A stretch of 12,707 nt of DNA from an uncultured Salinimicrobium sp. GTDB taxonomy: Bacteria > Bacteroidota > Bacteroidia > Flavobacteriales > Flavobacteriaceae. A program made the position numbers and the translations under genes. Position 1 is the first letter of the stretch; every line of letters begins with the position of its first letter. The notes beneath the pieces were generated by a model. The model saw nothing but the letters and a program-made list of their open reading frames with translations. It had not been told where the DNA came from and did not search any database. The stretch is from positions 1 to 12,707 of the forward strand of contig CAMPJY010000070.1 in assembly GCA_946887025.1 (NCBI GenBank), read 5' to 3'. Below, piece by piece: positions 6,492 to 12,533 of the stretch.

Positions 6492-7886
6492 TTAGATGCT
6501 TTCTGCGATTTCAAGGGCTTTCTTCAGTGCCCCCAGTTTGTTGTATACTTCCTGTAATTCACTTTCTTCCTTGGATTCGGAAACAATTCCCGCCCCAGCC
6601 TGAAAATACAGCTTATGGTTCCTGCTCAGGAAGGTCCTGATGGTGATGGCATGGTTGAAATTCCCTTCGAAATCCATGAACCCAATGGCGCCACCATAGA
6701 ATTCCCGGCTCACTTTCTCATAACGCTCAATGAGTTCCATGGCCTTGTGTTTGGGGGCCCCGCTGAGGGTTCCTGCCGGAAAGGTATCCGCCACCATCTG
6801 CATGGTCGAGGTATCCTTCTTTTTCTGGCCCGCCACCTTGCTCACCAGGTGGATCACGTGGGAAAAATACTGGATCTCCTTATAGGTCTCCACCTTCACC
6901 TCAGTCCCATGCCTGCTCAGATCGTTTCGTGCCAGGTCCACCAGCATGACATGTTCCGAATTTTCCTTTTCATCCGAAGCCAGTTTCTTCGCCAGTTCCG
7001 CATCCAGTTCGTCATTTCCCGAACGTTTATAGGTGCCTGCAATGGGATGGATCTCTGCCCGATCCCCCTTCACCACCAGCTGGGCTTCCGGGGAACTGCC
7101 GAAGATCTTGAAGTCGCCGTAATCGAAATAGAACAGGTAAGGGGAGGGGTTGACGCTGCGCAGGGCACGGTAGACATTGAATTCGTCTCCCTTGAATTCC
7201 TGGGTAAAACGCCGGGAGAGCACCAGCTGGAACACATCCCCGCGGAAACAGTGTTCGCGGGCCTTGCTTACATTTTCCCTGAAAGCTTCATCCGTATCCC
7301 CGGAAGTCGGGCCTCCCAAAAGATTGAAGGAAAAACTGGCTACATTCTGCGATTTGAGGAGCTGCTCTATCTTATCCAGATTACTGCTGCCGTCATAGGA
7401 GTGGTCGAATACATAGGCCTCATTTTTAAAATGATCAATGGCGATGACGTTCTGATATACCGCGTAGTAAATGTCGGGGATCTTCAGGCTTCCCGGTTTC
7501 TTTTCAAGTTTAATATTTTCAAAATACCTCACCCCGTCATAGGCTATATATCCGAAGAGCCCATTATTGATGAATTTGAAATCGGAGGCTTCTGTGCTGA
7601 ATTTTCGGGAGAACTGATGTACGACTTCCGGAATGTTCGTATCAGCCGTTACGGGAGTATTTCTTTCGGAACGATCCGGAAAAGTCTCCGTGATCACCTC
7701 CTTATCCACTTTAATGGAAGCGATGGGATTGCAGCAGATATAAGAGAAGCTGTTGTCGCTGGTATGGTAATCACTGCTTTCCAGCAACAGGCTGTTCGGG
7801 AACTGGTCCCTGATTTTGAGGTAGACGCTCACCGGGGTAATGGTATCTGCGAGTATCTTCTTATAAGTGGTGCTGAATCTGTACAT
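6492..7886 (-). CDS. trpE: Anthranilate synthase component I
   Basis: This 464-residue enzyme converts chorismate plus ammonia to anthranilate, with TrpG. SLLLES (32-37) is the tryptophan feedback-inhibition element. RGDVFQLVLSRRF, FGSSPEAQLVV, HPIAGTYKRSG, ENSEHVMLVDLARNDL, FPAGTLSGAPKHKAMELI, YGGAIGFMDFEG and FQAGAGIVSES are the chorismate-binding domain motifs; the PIAGT form marks anthranilate rather than isochorismate synthase. The ATG at 7886 is chosen because it lies just downstream of the attenuator U-tract. An in-frame TTG further up, at 7931, would lie in the terminator stem and can be dismissed. This first structural gene is controlled by both feedback inhibition and attenuation. 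Confidence 0.97.
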   Translation of the reverse strand: MYRFSTTYKKILADTITPVSVYLKIRDQFPNSLLLESSDYHTSDNSFSYICCNPIASIKVDKEVITETFPDRSERNTPVTADTNIPEVVHQFSRKFSTEASDFKFINNGLFGYIAYDGVRYFENIKLEKKPGSLKIPDIYYAVYQNVIAIDHFKNEAYVFDHSYDGSSNLDKIEQLLKSQNVASFSFNLLGGPTSGDTDEAFRENVSKAREHCFRGDVFQLVLSRRFTQEFKGDEFNVYRALRSVNPSPYLFYFDYGDFKIFGSSPEAQLVVKGDRAEIHPIAGTYKRSGNDELDAELAKKLASDEKENSEHVMLVDLARNDLSRHGTEVKVETYKEIQYFSHVIHLVSKVAGQKKKDTSTMQMVADTFPAGTLSGAPKHKAMELIERYEKVSREFYGGAIGFMDFEGNFNHAITIRTFLSRNHKLYFQAGAGIVSESKEESELQEVYNKLGALKKALEIAESI

Positions 7887-7905
7887 TTCTTTGTTTATTA
7901 TGAAT

Positions 7906-7936
7906 AAAAAAAGGCTTGTCGTGATTGACAAGCCTT
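7906..7936 (-). terminator. Attenuator terminator of the trp operon
   Basis: On the minus strand AAGGCTTGTC (7936-7927), loop AATCAC and GACAAGCCTT (7920-7911) form a perfect 10-bp stem followed directly by T residues (7910-7906, seven counting the stem end). This intrinsic terminator lies between the leader peptide and trpE, 19 bp before the trpE ATG, so it must be bypassed for operon expression. Confidence 0.93.
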
Positions 7937-8019
7937 GTGTATATTGGATACAGGAGGTGTGCTCACGACGACTGACGTAAGTAGTTCCACCACCAGGTAT
8001 TTTGTGTTTGCATTTTCAT
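7911..8019 (-). promoter_or_regulatory. trp leader: ribosome-mediated transcription attenuator
   Basis: The leader combines a short ORF with three adjacent Trp codons (7995-7987), its stop codon, and an intrinsic terminator. GTCGTGA, which includes the leader stop (7969-7963), is complementary over 7 bases to TCACGAC (7924-7918), which spans the terminator loop and top of its 3' arm: a candidate antiterminator. The Trp codons GGTGGTG can pair with CACCTCC (7959-7953) with one mismatch, a candidate 1:2 stem. A ribosome stalled at Trp codons would leave GTCGTGA free, whereas one reaching the stop would cover it and let the terminator form. Pairings are read by eye. Confidence 0.85.
7963..8019 (-). 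CDS. trpL: trp operon leader peptide
   Basis: The 18-codon ORF reads MKMQTQNTWWWNYLRQSS and ends in TGA (7965-7963). Three adjacent TGG codons in an 18-residue peptide, just upstream of an intrinsic terminator and trpE, identify it as the sensor of charged tRNA-Trp. ATGs at 8019 and 8013 are both possible starts. The promoter -7 box ends at 8025, so transcription should begin within a few bases of 8020 and the upstream ATG would be leaderless or nearly so. The peptide has no function beyond its translation. It is too short for most gene callers. Confidence 0.9.
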   Translation of the reverse strand: MKMQTQNTWWWNYLRQSS

Positions 8020-8024
8020 AAAGA

Positions 8025-8055
8025 CAAATATAGGTGGGAATTTTTTTGTGGCAAA
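8025..8055 (-). promoter_or_regulatory. Promoter of the trp operon (TTTG-19-TATATTTG)
   Basis: On the minus strand the -33 box TTTG (8055-8052), a 19-bp spacer and the -7 box TATATTTG (8032-8025) match the Bacteroidetes housekeeping promoter consensus exactly. It lies just upstream of the leader peptide ATG. No repressor-like palindrome overlaps it, consistent with control by attenuation. Confidence 0.85.
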
Positions 8056-8115
8056 TTTTTTTAAAGAAAAAGAAAAGGAATTTTTAAAGGCAGCCGGGGT
8101 TCTGGGATACTGTCT

Positions 8116-8123
8116 TATATTTG
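8116..8123 (+). promoter_or_regulatory. Putative -7 box of the rhodanese gene
   Basis: TATATTTG matches TAnnTTTG and lies 29 bp before the rhodanese ATG at 8153. No TTTG is found at the -33 distance. It supports the downstream start for the rhodanese, because an ATG at 8048 would precede the promoter. Confidence 0.6.
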
Positions 8124-8152
8124 TAGGAGGTGAAACCCAAAAACTCAAAAAG

Positions 8153-8464
8153 ATGAAGGACCTGACCAGAGAAGAATTCAAGGAACAAGTAAAGAACGAT
8201 CCGGATGCAGTAATACTGGATGTAAGGACACAGGAAGAAGTGGACGAGGGGATCATCCCCAACGCAAAGAACCTGGACATATATAAGGGGCAGGAGTTCG
8301 TGGACGAACTTGAAAAGCTGGACAAATCGAAAAATTACTATGTCTACTGCCGCTCTGGCAAGCGCAGCGTACAGGCTGCTACCCTGATGGATTCCTTGGG
8401 CTTCAACAAGACCTATAACCTTCTTGGAGGCTTCTCGGAGTGGGACGGGGAGGTGGAGCACTAA
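8153..8464 (+). CDS. Single-domain rhodanese-like sulfurtransferase
   Basis: This 103-residue cytoplasmic protein is one rhodanese domain. AVILDVRTQEEVDEGIIPNA (19-38) contains the conserved DVR and the G(H)IPNA segment, here with Ile in place of the usual His. YVYCRSGKRS (64-72) is the active-site loop with catalytic Cys66, which would carry a persulfide, and NLLGGFSEWDG is the C-terminal signature. The start at 8153 lies after the promoter-like octamer; an in-frame upstream ATG at 8048 would add a poorly conserved, lysine-rich 35 residues and overlap the trp promoter. The gene is transcribed divergently from the trp operon, with about 60 bp between the two promoter regions. Its sulfur acceptor is unknown. 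A GTAG-type hairpin follows 5 bp after the stop. Confidence 0.9.
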   Translation: MKDLTREEFKEQVKNDPDAVILDVRTQEEVDEGIIPNAKNLDIYKGQEFVDELEKLDKSKNYYVYCRSGKRSVQAATLMDSLGFNKTYNLLGGFSEWDGEVEH

Positions 8465-8469
8465 TTAAC

Positions 8470-8497
8470 GTGGAGACGCAAGGCATTGCGTCTCTAC
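8470..8497. repeat. GTAGAGACGC-type hairpin, intact copy
   Basis: GTGGAGACGCAA (8470-8481), loop GGCA and TTGCGTCTCTAC (8486-8497) form a 12-bp stem with one G.U pair. It lies 5 bp after the rhodanese stop and has no T-tract. A degenerate relative with the same GTAGAGACGC start is at 10023-10049. Confidence 0.8.
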
Positions 8498-8711
8498 TAT
8501 TAACATTATGTTGGCATTTCAATCGGAAATATAAGGGAACAGGATCTTGTTGTTCCTCAATTTTGCTGATATAAAACCAATCTGCAATAACTATCAAAGG
8601 AATGATAAGAAAAGTTAAACTTTTCTGTCACTCTGTTAAATAATTGGACTTAATCAGGTAAACGTTTAGTTTGGTTTAACCAAATAAATCATTAACTAAA
8701 ACTTTACCCAA
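8498..8711 (+). promoter_or_regulatory. Upstream region of the subtilase with two operator-like palindromes
   Basis: The gap between the hairpin and the protease contains no gene that I can support. It is AT-rich and holds two short, nearly perfect inverted repeats: GAAAAGTT-A-AACTTTTC (8609-8625) and TTTGGTT-T-AACCAAA (8670-8684). A degenerate -7-like TTAGTTTG (one mismatch to TAnnTTTG, about 8666-8673) overlaps the second palindrome, a position suited to an operator. Protein binding is inference. Confidence 0.4.
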
Positions 8712-9950
8712 ATGAATTTAAGAATTACCTACCGATTGTCGGCCATGGTTCTTGCTGTGGCTTTTTTAATGACTTCCTGTGCCAAAGAGGAAGCCGGGAT
8801 GGAAGAAAAGGAGGCCCAACAGATGGCTCCTACCTATTCCCAGGCTATCCCCGGGCAATATATTGTGGTTTACCGCGATAAAGGCACCGGAAAAGCTCAG
8901 GATTATCTGAGCAACCAGAAAGCAGTGATGAACAAGACACAGCAGGTATTGGCAGCGAATAAGATCGCCACTGCCGAGATCCTGCAGGTGTATAGTTCTG
9001 CCCTTTCCGGAGCTGCTGTTAAACTTTCAGCTTCAGATGTGGCAAAATTACGGGCTGACAAGCAGATCGCCTTTATTGAGCAGGATCAGATTGTAGCCCT
9101 TGCACCTCCTTGTGGTTCTCCTAACGGAGGGCCTTGTGATCCGGGAGACGGAGATGATGGAGGAGGCAGTGGTGATACCGGTTCTCAGGAAACTCCTTAT
9201 GGAATTACCAGGGTAAACGGGGTTGCATCCTACACAGGAAGCAATGTGGCCTGGGTCCTGGACACTGGGATCGACCTGGACCATCCTGATCTGAATGTGG
9301 ATGCTTCAAGAGGATTTAATGCAGTAAACTCAGGAAAGGATACCAGCCTGGATGACAACAATGGGCATGGATCCCATGTTGCAGGAACCATCGCCGCCAT
9401 CAACAATGATTTCGGGGTGATTGGAGTGGCTCCGGGAGCTACTGTAGTCCCCGTAAAAGTACTTAACCACAGAGGTAGCGGTTCTTACTCCGGAATTATC
9501 GCTGGAGTGGATCACGTTGCTGCAAACGGTTCAAGTGGCGATGTTGCCAATTTAAGTCTTGGAGGCCCGGCTTCCCAGGCTTTGGATGATGCTGTTAAGG
9601 CTGCTGCTTCCAGAGGAATTAAGTTTGCCCTTGCCGCAGGAAATGAGAGCCAGGATGCCAATAATGTTTCTCCGGCCAGAGCGAACGGAAATAATATCTA
9701 TACCATCTCTGCCGTCGATTCCAATGACGACTGGGCTTATTTCTCAAATTTCGGAAACCCACCGGTGGATTATGCTGCTCCCGGGGTGAGTGTGCTTTCC
9801 ACCTATAAGAACGGTGGCTACGGTTCCATCAGCGGAACTTCCATGGCTTCCCCACATGCTGCGGGAGTACTATTACTAGGAAACGCAAGCACCAGTGGAA
9901 CTGCCAACGGAGATCCTGACGGAAATGCGGATCCAATAATTACGCATTAA
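8712..9950 (+). CDS. Subtilisin-like S8 serine protease, lipoprotein-type signal
   Basis: This 412-residue secreted protease has a signal peptide with lipobox-like LMTSC (lipidated Cys23), then an inhibitor I9 prodomain (about 47-130: GQYIVVYRD, GAAVKLSASDV, IAFIEQDQIV). A Cys/Asp/Gly-rich linker (about 131-160, with Cys134 and Cys142) follows, then the S8 catalytic domain. The triad is Asp184 (WVLDTGID), His219 (NGHGSHVAGT) and Ser377 (SGTSMASPHAAG), with oxyanion Asn311 (LAAGNES). It belongs to the proteinase K-like branch. No T9SS C-terminal domain is present, and the chain stops soon after the catalytic Ser helix. Substrate unknown; nutrient or envelope proteolysis is plausible. A strong terminator follows, so the gene is monocistronic. 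Confidence 0.95.
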   Translation: MNLRITYRLSAMVLAVAFLMTSCAKEEAGMEEKEAQQMAPTYSQAIPGQYIVVYRDKGTGKAQDYLSNQKAVMNKTQQVLAANKIATAEILQVYSSALSGAAVKLSASDVAKLRADKQIAFIEQDQIVALAPPCGSPNGGPCDPGDGDDGGGSGDTGSQETPYGITRVNGVASYTGSNVAWVLDTGIDLDHPDLNVDASRGFNAVNSGKDTSLDDNNGHGSHVAGTIAAINNDFGVIGVAPGATVVPVKVLNHRGSGSYSGIIAGVDHVAANGSSGDVANLSLGGPASQALDDAVKAAASRGIKFALAAGNESQDANNVSPARANGNNIYTISAVDSNDDWAYFSNFGNPPVDYAAPGVSVLSTYKNGGYGSISGTSMASPHAAGVLLLGNASTSGTANGDPDGNADPIITH

Positions 9951-9968
9951 TTTTTCAGATTAACCACC

Positions 9969-10008
9969 AAAAAAAGGAGCCGTCTGTGTACTACAGGCGG
10001 CTTTTTTT
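9969..10008. terminator. Intrinsic terminator, probably bidirectional
   Basis: AGCCGTCTGT (9978-9987), loop GTACT and ACAGGCGGCT (9993-10002) form a 10-bp stem with one G.U pair, followed by a T7 run. A run of seven A (9969-9975) lies two bases upstream, so it can also terminate the convergent DUF423 gene. It starts 18 bp after the protease stop. Confidence 0.92.
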
Positions 10009-10022
10009 ATTTCGTTCCACAA

Positions 10023-10049
10023 GTAGAGACGCGATTTATCGCGTGTCCC
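10023..10049. repeat. GTAGAGACGC-type hairpin, degenerate copy
   Basis: GTAGAGACGCGA, loop TTTA, then TCGCGTGTCCCC. Only ACGCGA/TCGCGT still pairs perfectly. It has the same head sequence as the hairpin at 8470-8497, so the two copies flank the protease gene. It lies between the terminator and the end of the DUF423 gene. Confidence 0.65.
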
Positions 10050-10059
10050 CTGCGCATTC

Positions 10060-10434
10060 TCACCAAAAATATACCAGCAACCCCACCCAGCCCGCCGTCA
10101 GCAGCAGGCCTCCCAGCGGAGTCACGGGTCCCAGTAGCCTTAACTTTTTCCCGCTTGCCGAGCTAAGGCAAAGGCCGTAGATGCTGAAGGAAAATAAGAA
10201 GGTCCCGAGGATGAAGCACCAGGTGAACAGACTTTCCACAGTGCTTTCCAGCTCCAAAGTCGAGCCGATAAGCAGCAGCACCAGCGCATGATACATCTGG
10301 TATTTTACTCCTGTTTCAAAACTCTGCTGCTGTTCGGGGGTGAATCTCTTCTTTAGGGCATGAGCTCCAAAAGCTCCAAATACCACTGCAAGACTGCCAT
10401 AGGCAGCGCCAAAGATCATGGCAACTTCTTTCAT
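10060..10434 (-). CDS. DUF423 family small membrane protein
   Basis: This 124-residue protein has about four hydrophobic segments (roughly 5-24, 48-59, 65-87 and 100-123). FGAFGAHALKKRF near the N-terminus, the MYHALVLLL helix, and GPVTPLGGLLLTAGW near the C-terminus are hallmarks of the DUF423 (YgdD-like) family. It is an inner-membrane protein of unknown function and is the usual length for the family. The ATG at 10434 is used; there is no Shine-Dalgarno site. It sits 50 bp downstream of a minus-strand terminator-like hairpin. That suggests its own promoter in the short interval between, where TATTTTCG is only a partial -7 match. Confidence 0.88.
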   Translation of the reverse strand: MKEVAMIFGAAYGSLAVVFGAFGAHALKKRFTPEQQQSFETGVKYQMYHALVLLLIGSTLELESTVESLFTWCFILGTFLFSFSIYGLCLSSASGKKLRLLGPVTPLGGLLLTAGWVGLLVYFW

Positions 10435-10475
10435 AAGTTCATTTTTAAGAAGTTAAAGGTCCGAAAATATGGGAC

Positions 10476-10513
10476 AAAAAAAAGAATAAGAGAGATCCCC
10501 CAATCTCTCTTAT
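10476..10513 (-). terminator. Intrinsic terminator (minus strand)
   Basis: ATAAGAGAGAT (10513-10503 on the minus strand), loop TGGGGG and ATCTCTCTTAT (10496-10486) form a perfect 11-bp stem, followed by TC and eight T (10483-10476). It is 211 bp beyond the stop of the serine hydrolase gene, which is far for an ordinary gene terminator. It therefore may end an unannotated transcript. Confidence 0.8.
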
Positions 10514-10664
10514 CCTCATCTTTTTACTAATAAAAAAACAATTCCTATTTGTAAAAATTCCGTTTCACGTGCAACAGTTTTTTTAATTAGGTATAGTAAA
10601 TGTACAACGGGAGATGCAAATTTGATATAGGGGAAAACCTGTATTTTTTGTTTAGGGGATTTTC
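10514..10664. other. AT-rich gap without a gene; possible small RNA
   Basis: No supportable ORF is found on either strand. The sequence is visibly more AT-rich than its surroundings, carries two GGGGA motifs (AGGGGAAAA at about 10629 and AGGGGATTTT at about 10654), and ends in the minus-strand terminator at 10476-10513. A near -7 box TACATTTA (minus strand, 10604-10597) has no correctly spaced -33 box. A short minus-strand RNA of about 100 nt is possible but unproven. Confidence 0.3.
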
Positions 10665-10717
10665 TTGCCACGAATCCACGAATATTTTCTAAAAAGTTAT
10701 TCGTGAATTCGTGGCAA
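10665..10717. repeat. Long inverted repeat (TTGCCACGAAT arms)
   Basis: TTGCCACGAATCCACGAATA (10665-10684) and TATTCGTGAATTCGTGGCAA (10698-10717) form a 20-bp stem with one mismatch and a 13-nt loop. It starts 6 bp after the stop of the serine hydrolase gene. There is no T-tract of terminator quality. The shape suggests a miniature palindromic element or a 3'-end mRNA stabiliser. Confidence 0.8.
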
Positions 10718-10723
10718 AAGAAG

Positions 10724-11614
10724 TTACTCCCCCGACACGTAATCGTAGATCATCCTGGAAACCTGGGCCATGGTCTCCACCCCCTTCTCCGGATCTTCCA
10801 GTTCATCGGAAAGCAGCACCAGTACATATTTGCTGCCATCGGGCAGGAGGACCAGCCCTGAATCATGTCTTACGGCTGTAATGGAGCCCGTTTTATGCGC
10901 TACCCGGGCCTCCTCGGGCAACAGGGCAGGAATGATGTCATTATGCCGTTGCTGCAGCAGGACAGCCAGCATTTCGGCATTGGCTTCCTCACTGATATAA
11001 TTCCCTTCTGCCAGCTTTTCGAAAAGCAGCAGCAGATCGTAGGCAGTGGTAGTGTTACTCAGTCCTGCCTCATAGGCCTCGATATCCTCGACCCCCCGCA
11101 GCACCATAATATCTTCGGCTCCCAGGCTTCGCATGGTTTCAGTAACTTTCTTTGCGTCCACCAGTTCGATCAGCAGATTGGTAGCCAGGTTGCTGCTGTT
11201 GATGATCATATCCACCATCAGGTCCCGGATGCTTACCCTTGTGCCCAGCTGACTGTACAGCTTATCCCCGCTATCCTGATTGATATCCAGTTTGAATTCA
11301 TCGCCGGAGACGATGCTCCTGAAGCTGTTTTCCACCAGCAGCGAATCCTCCAAAGAAAAATCCCCGGCTTCCACGCGTTTGAAGATCTCGATCATCACAG
11401 GGGTCTTCATCGTACTGGCAGCGTGGAATTCCTGTCTTTCATTGATCAGGATCTCTTCACCCGAAGAAATATCCTTAAAGGCGACCGCAAAATGTCCTTC
11501 CGTGGTCTCCAGTACAGAATCTATGTCTGCCTTCAGCTCCTCCAGCGAAGCCGGTTCCTGAGCATAAGAAATCTGAAACAGAAGGACGAACAGCAGGCAG
11601 GTATATTTTTTCAT
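10724..11614 (-). CDS. Class A beta-lactamase-like serine hydrolase
   Basis: This 296-residue exported protein has a Sec signal peptide (KKYTCLLFVLLFQISYAQ) cleaved near Ala18-Gln19. The penicillin-recognising fold is marked by HAASTMKTP (SxxK, Ser67/Lys70), NSSNLATN (140-142 SSN in place of SDN) and AHKTGSI (KTG 241-243). RGVEDIEAYEAGLSNTTTAYDL (173-194) corresponds to the omega-loop region, but a canonical ExxLN is not obvious, so the deacylating Glu cannot be assigned. It may be a beta-lactamase or a related periplasmic serine hydrolase or DD-peptidase; resistance should not be assumed. The ATG at 11614 is preferred over an in-frame TTG three codons earlier. It is monocistronic, with heptad repeats upstream and an inverted repeat downstream. 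Confidence 0.85.
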   Translation of the reverse strand: MKKYTCLLFVLLFQISYAQEPASLEELKADIDSVLETTEGHFAVAFKDISSGEEILINERQEFHAASTMKTPVMIEIFKRVEAGDFSLEDSLLVENSFRSIVSGDEFKLDINQDSGDKLYSQLGTRVSIRDLMVDMIINSSNLATNLLIELVDAKKVTETMRSLGAEDIMVLRGVEDIEAYEAGLSNTTTAYDLLLLFEKLAEGNYISEEANAEMLAVLLQQRHNDIIPALLPEEARVAHKTGSITAVRHDSGLVLLPDGSKYVLVLLSDELEDPEKGVETMAQVSRMIYDYVSGE

Positions 11615-11652
11615 AATAATCAATGTCAGATTAGTTTGACAATTTAATGAAA

Positions 11653-11694
11653 ACTTCGGACTTCGGACTTCCGACTCCCAACTCCCGACCCCCT
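11653..11694. repeat. Heptanucleotide array (ACTTCGG-like)x6 abutting the DUF1206 stop
   Basis: Six 7-nt units read ACTTCGG twice, then ACTTCCG, ACTCCCA, ACTCCCG and ACCCCCT. The last unit overlaps the TAG stop (11695-11693) of the DUF1206 gene. The array occupies most of the space between that gene and the start of the serine hydrolase gene. Confidence 0.85.
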
Positions 11695-12460
11695 ACCTGA
11701 AATTCCTGTACCTCGCCGTCAGGAACATGAATATCCCGTACCCGATTGCCCCCAATGCCACCAGTCCCAGAAGGAGGGACCCATAATCGGAGTCCTGTAT
11801 AAAAGAAAAAGCTTCCTGTGTATCCTTGATTTTTGCAGGATCGGAGGATACGGCTGCCCTGAAGGCAAAATAGCCGATGATAACGAAAAGGACTCCCCTG
11901 GCGATGACCCCTGCTGTAGCGGTCTTTTTTACCAATTCCCTGCGTTGCCCGTACCAAAGATTCAGTTTTTCCGTGAAGTTGGAATTATAAGCCCTGTAGA
12001 ACTGATAGAGCCCCCTTCCGAGGATCGCCACCCCGGCGATTCCTAAAAGTACCAGGCCTAAATCGCTCATCAGGAGAGAGGTTTTCCTGCCCCCCTGACC
12101 CGAGCTTCCGGATCCGAGGATCTTCAGGAAAGCGAAGTATCCCAGTACCAGGTAGCTGCAGCCGCTCAGGAAGAAGGCAAACCTCTTGAATTTCCCCTTG
12201 CCGTCAGAACCTATATTTTCAGGATCAGAAAAAGCCTGGGTGAAGCGCCAGATCGCAAAGCAGGCGATGCCAAGGCCCACCAGGAACAGGAGTATATTTC
12301 CGAAGGGCTTTTTGTCCAGAAATTCCAGCACCTGCAGCTGCCCCGCCTTCTGGCCTCCCAGATTTAAGGCCGCCATAAAAGTGAGACCTCCCGTAAGACA
12401 ATAAACAACCCCCTTTGCAGCATAACCCGTGCGGGCGATTCTTTCGATCCTTTTTTCCAT
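11693..12460 (-). CDS. DUF1206 family membrane protein
   Basis: This 255-residue integral membrane protein has about six hydrophobic segments arranged as three pairs, the internal triplication typical of DUF1206. Each pair begins with a related motif: RTGYAAKGVVYCLTGGLTF (10-28), RFAFFLSGCSYLVLGYFAF (92-110) and TAGVIARGVLFVIIGYFAF (181-199). There is a hydrophilic loop after the first pair and a Gly/Ser-rich one after the second. Function unknown. The ATG at 12460 is followed at once by the charged N-terminus EKRIERIAR. An imperfect -7-like TATTTTTA lies about 25 bp upstream on the minus strand. The stop TAG merges with a heptad repeat array, and another array lies upstream, so the gene is bracketed by related repeats in opposite orientation. 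Confidence 0.9.
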   Translation of the reverse strand: MEKRIERIARTGYAAKGVVYCLTGGLTFMAALNLGGQKAGQLQVLEFLDKKPFGNILLFLVGLGIACFAIWRFTQAFSDPENIGSDGKGKFKRFAFFLSGCSYLVLGYFAFLKILGSGSSGQGGRKTSLLMSDLGLVLLGIAGVAILGRGLYQFYRAYNSNFTEKLNLWYGQRRELVKKTATAGVIARGVLFVIIGYFAFRAAVSSDPAKIKDTQEAFSFIQDSDYGSLLLGLVALGAIGYGIFMFLTARYRNFR

Positions 12461-12533
12461 TTCGTAATTTGATTTAATTAAAAATAGGAAATCGGGCCCT
12501 ATGGGGGGAGCAATTATATTTTATTTAGCTTTT

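Noticed and set aside
6615..7907. 430-codon plus-strand ORF opposite trpE
   Set aside because: It is fully antisense to an unmistakable trpE with all catalytic motifs; its translation shows no domain and reflects codon bias of the real gene.
7887..7931. In-frame TTG start extending TrpE by 15 residues
   Set aside because: The extension is encoded by the terminator hairpin and U-tract, and transcripts that include it would normally be terminated.
8048..8152. Upstream ATG giving a 138-residue rhodanese
   Set aside because: It lies before the promoter-like octamer and overlaps the trp -33 region; the added residues are low complexity.
10437..10520. Minus-strand 28-codon ORF ending at the DUF423 start (ATGA)
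   Set aside because: It is read through a terminator hairpin and T8 tract and has low-complexity sequence; the overlap is probably chance.
10665..10717. Inverted repeat as an intrinsic terminator
   Set aside because: The 20-bp stem is strong, but neither side has a proper T-tract; classed as a repeat instead.
10865..11647. 260-codon plus-strand ORF opposite the serine hydrolase
   Set aside because: Antisense to a gene with clear signal peptide, SxxK and KTG motifs; no recognisable domain or promoter.
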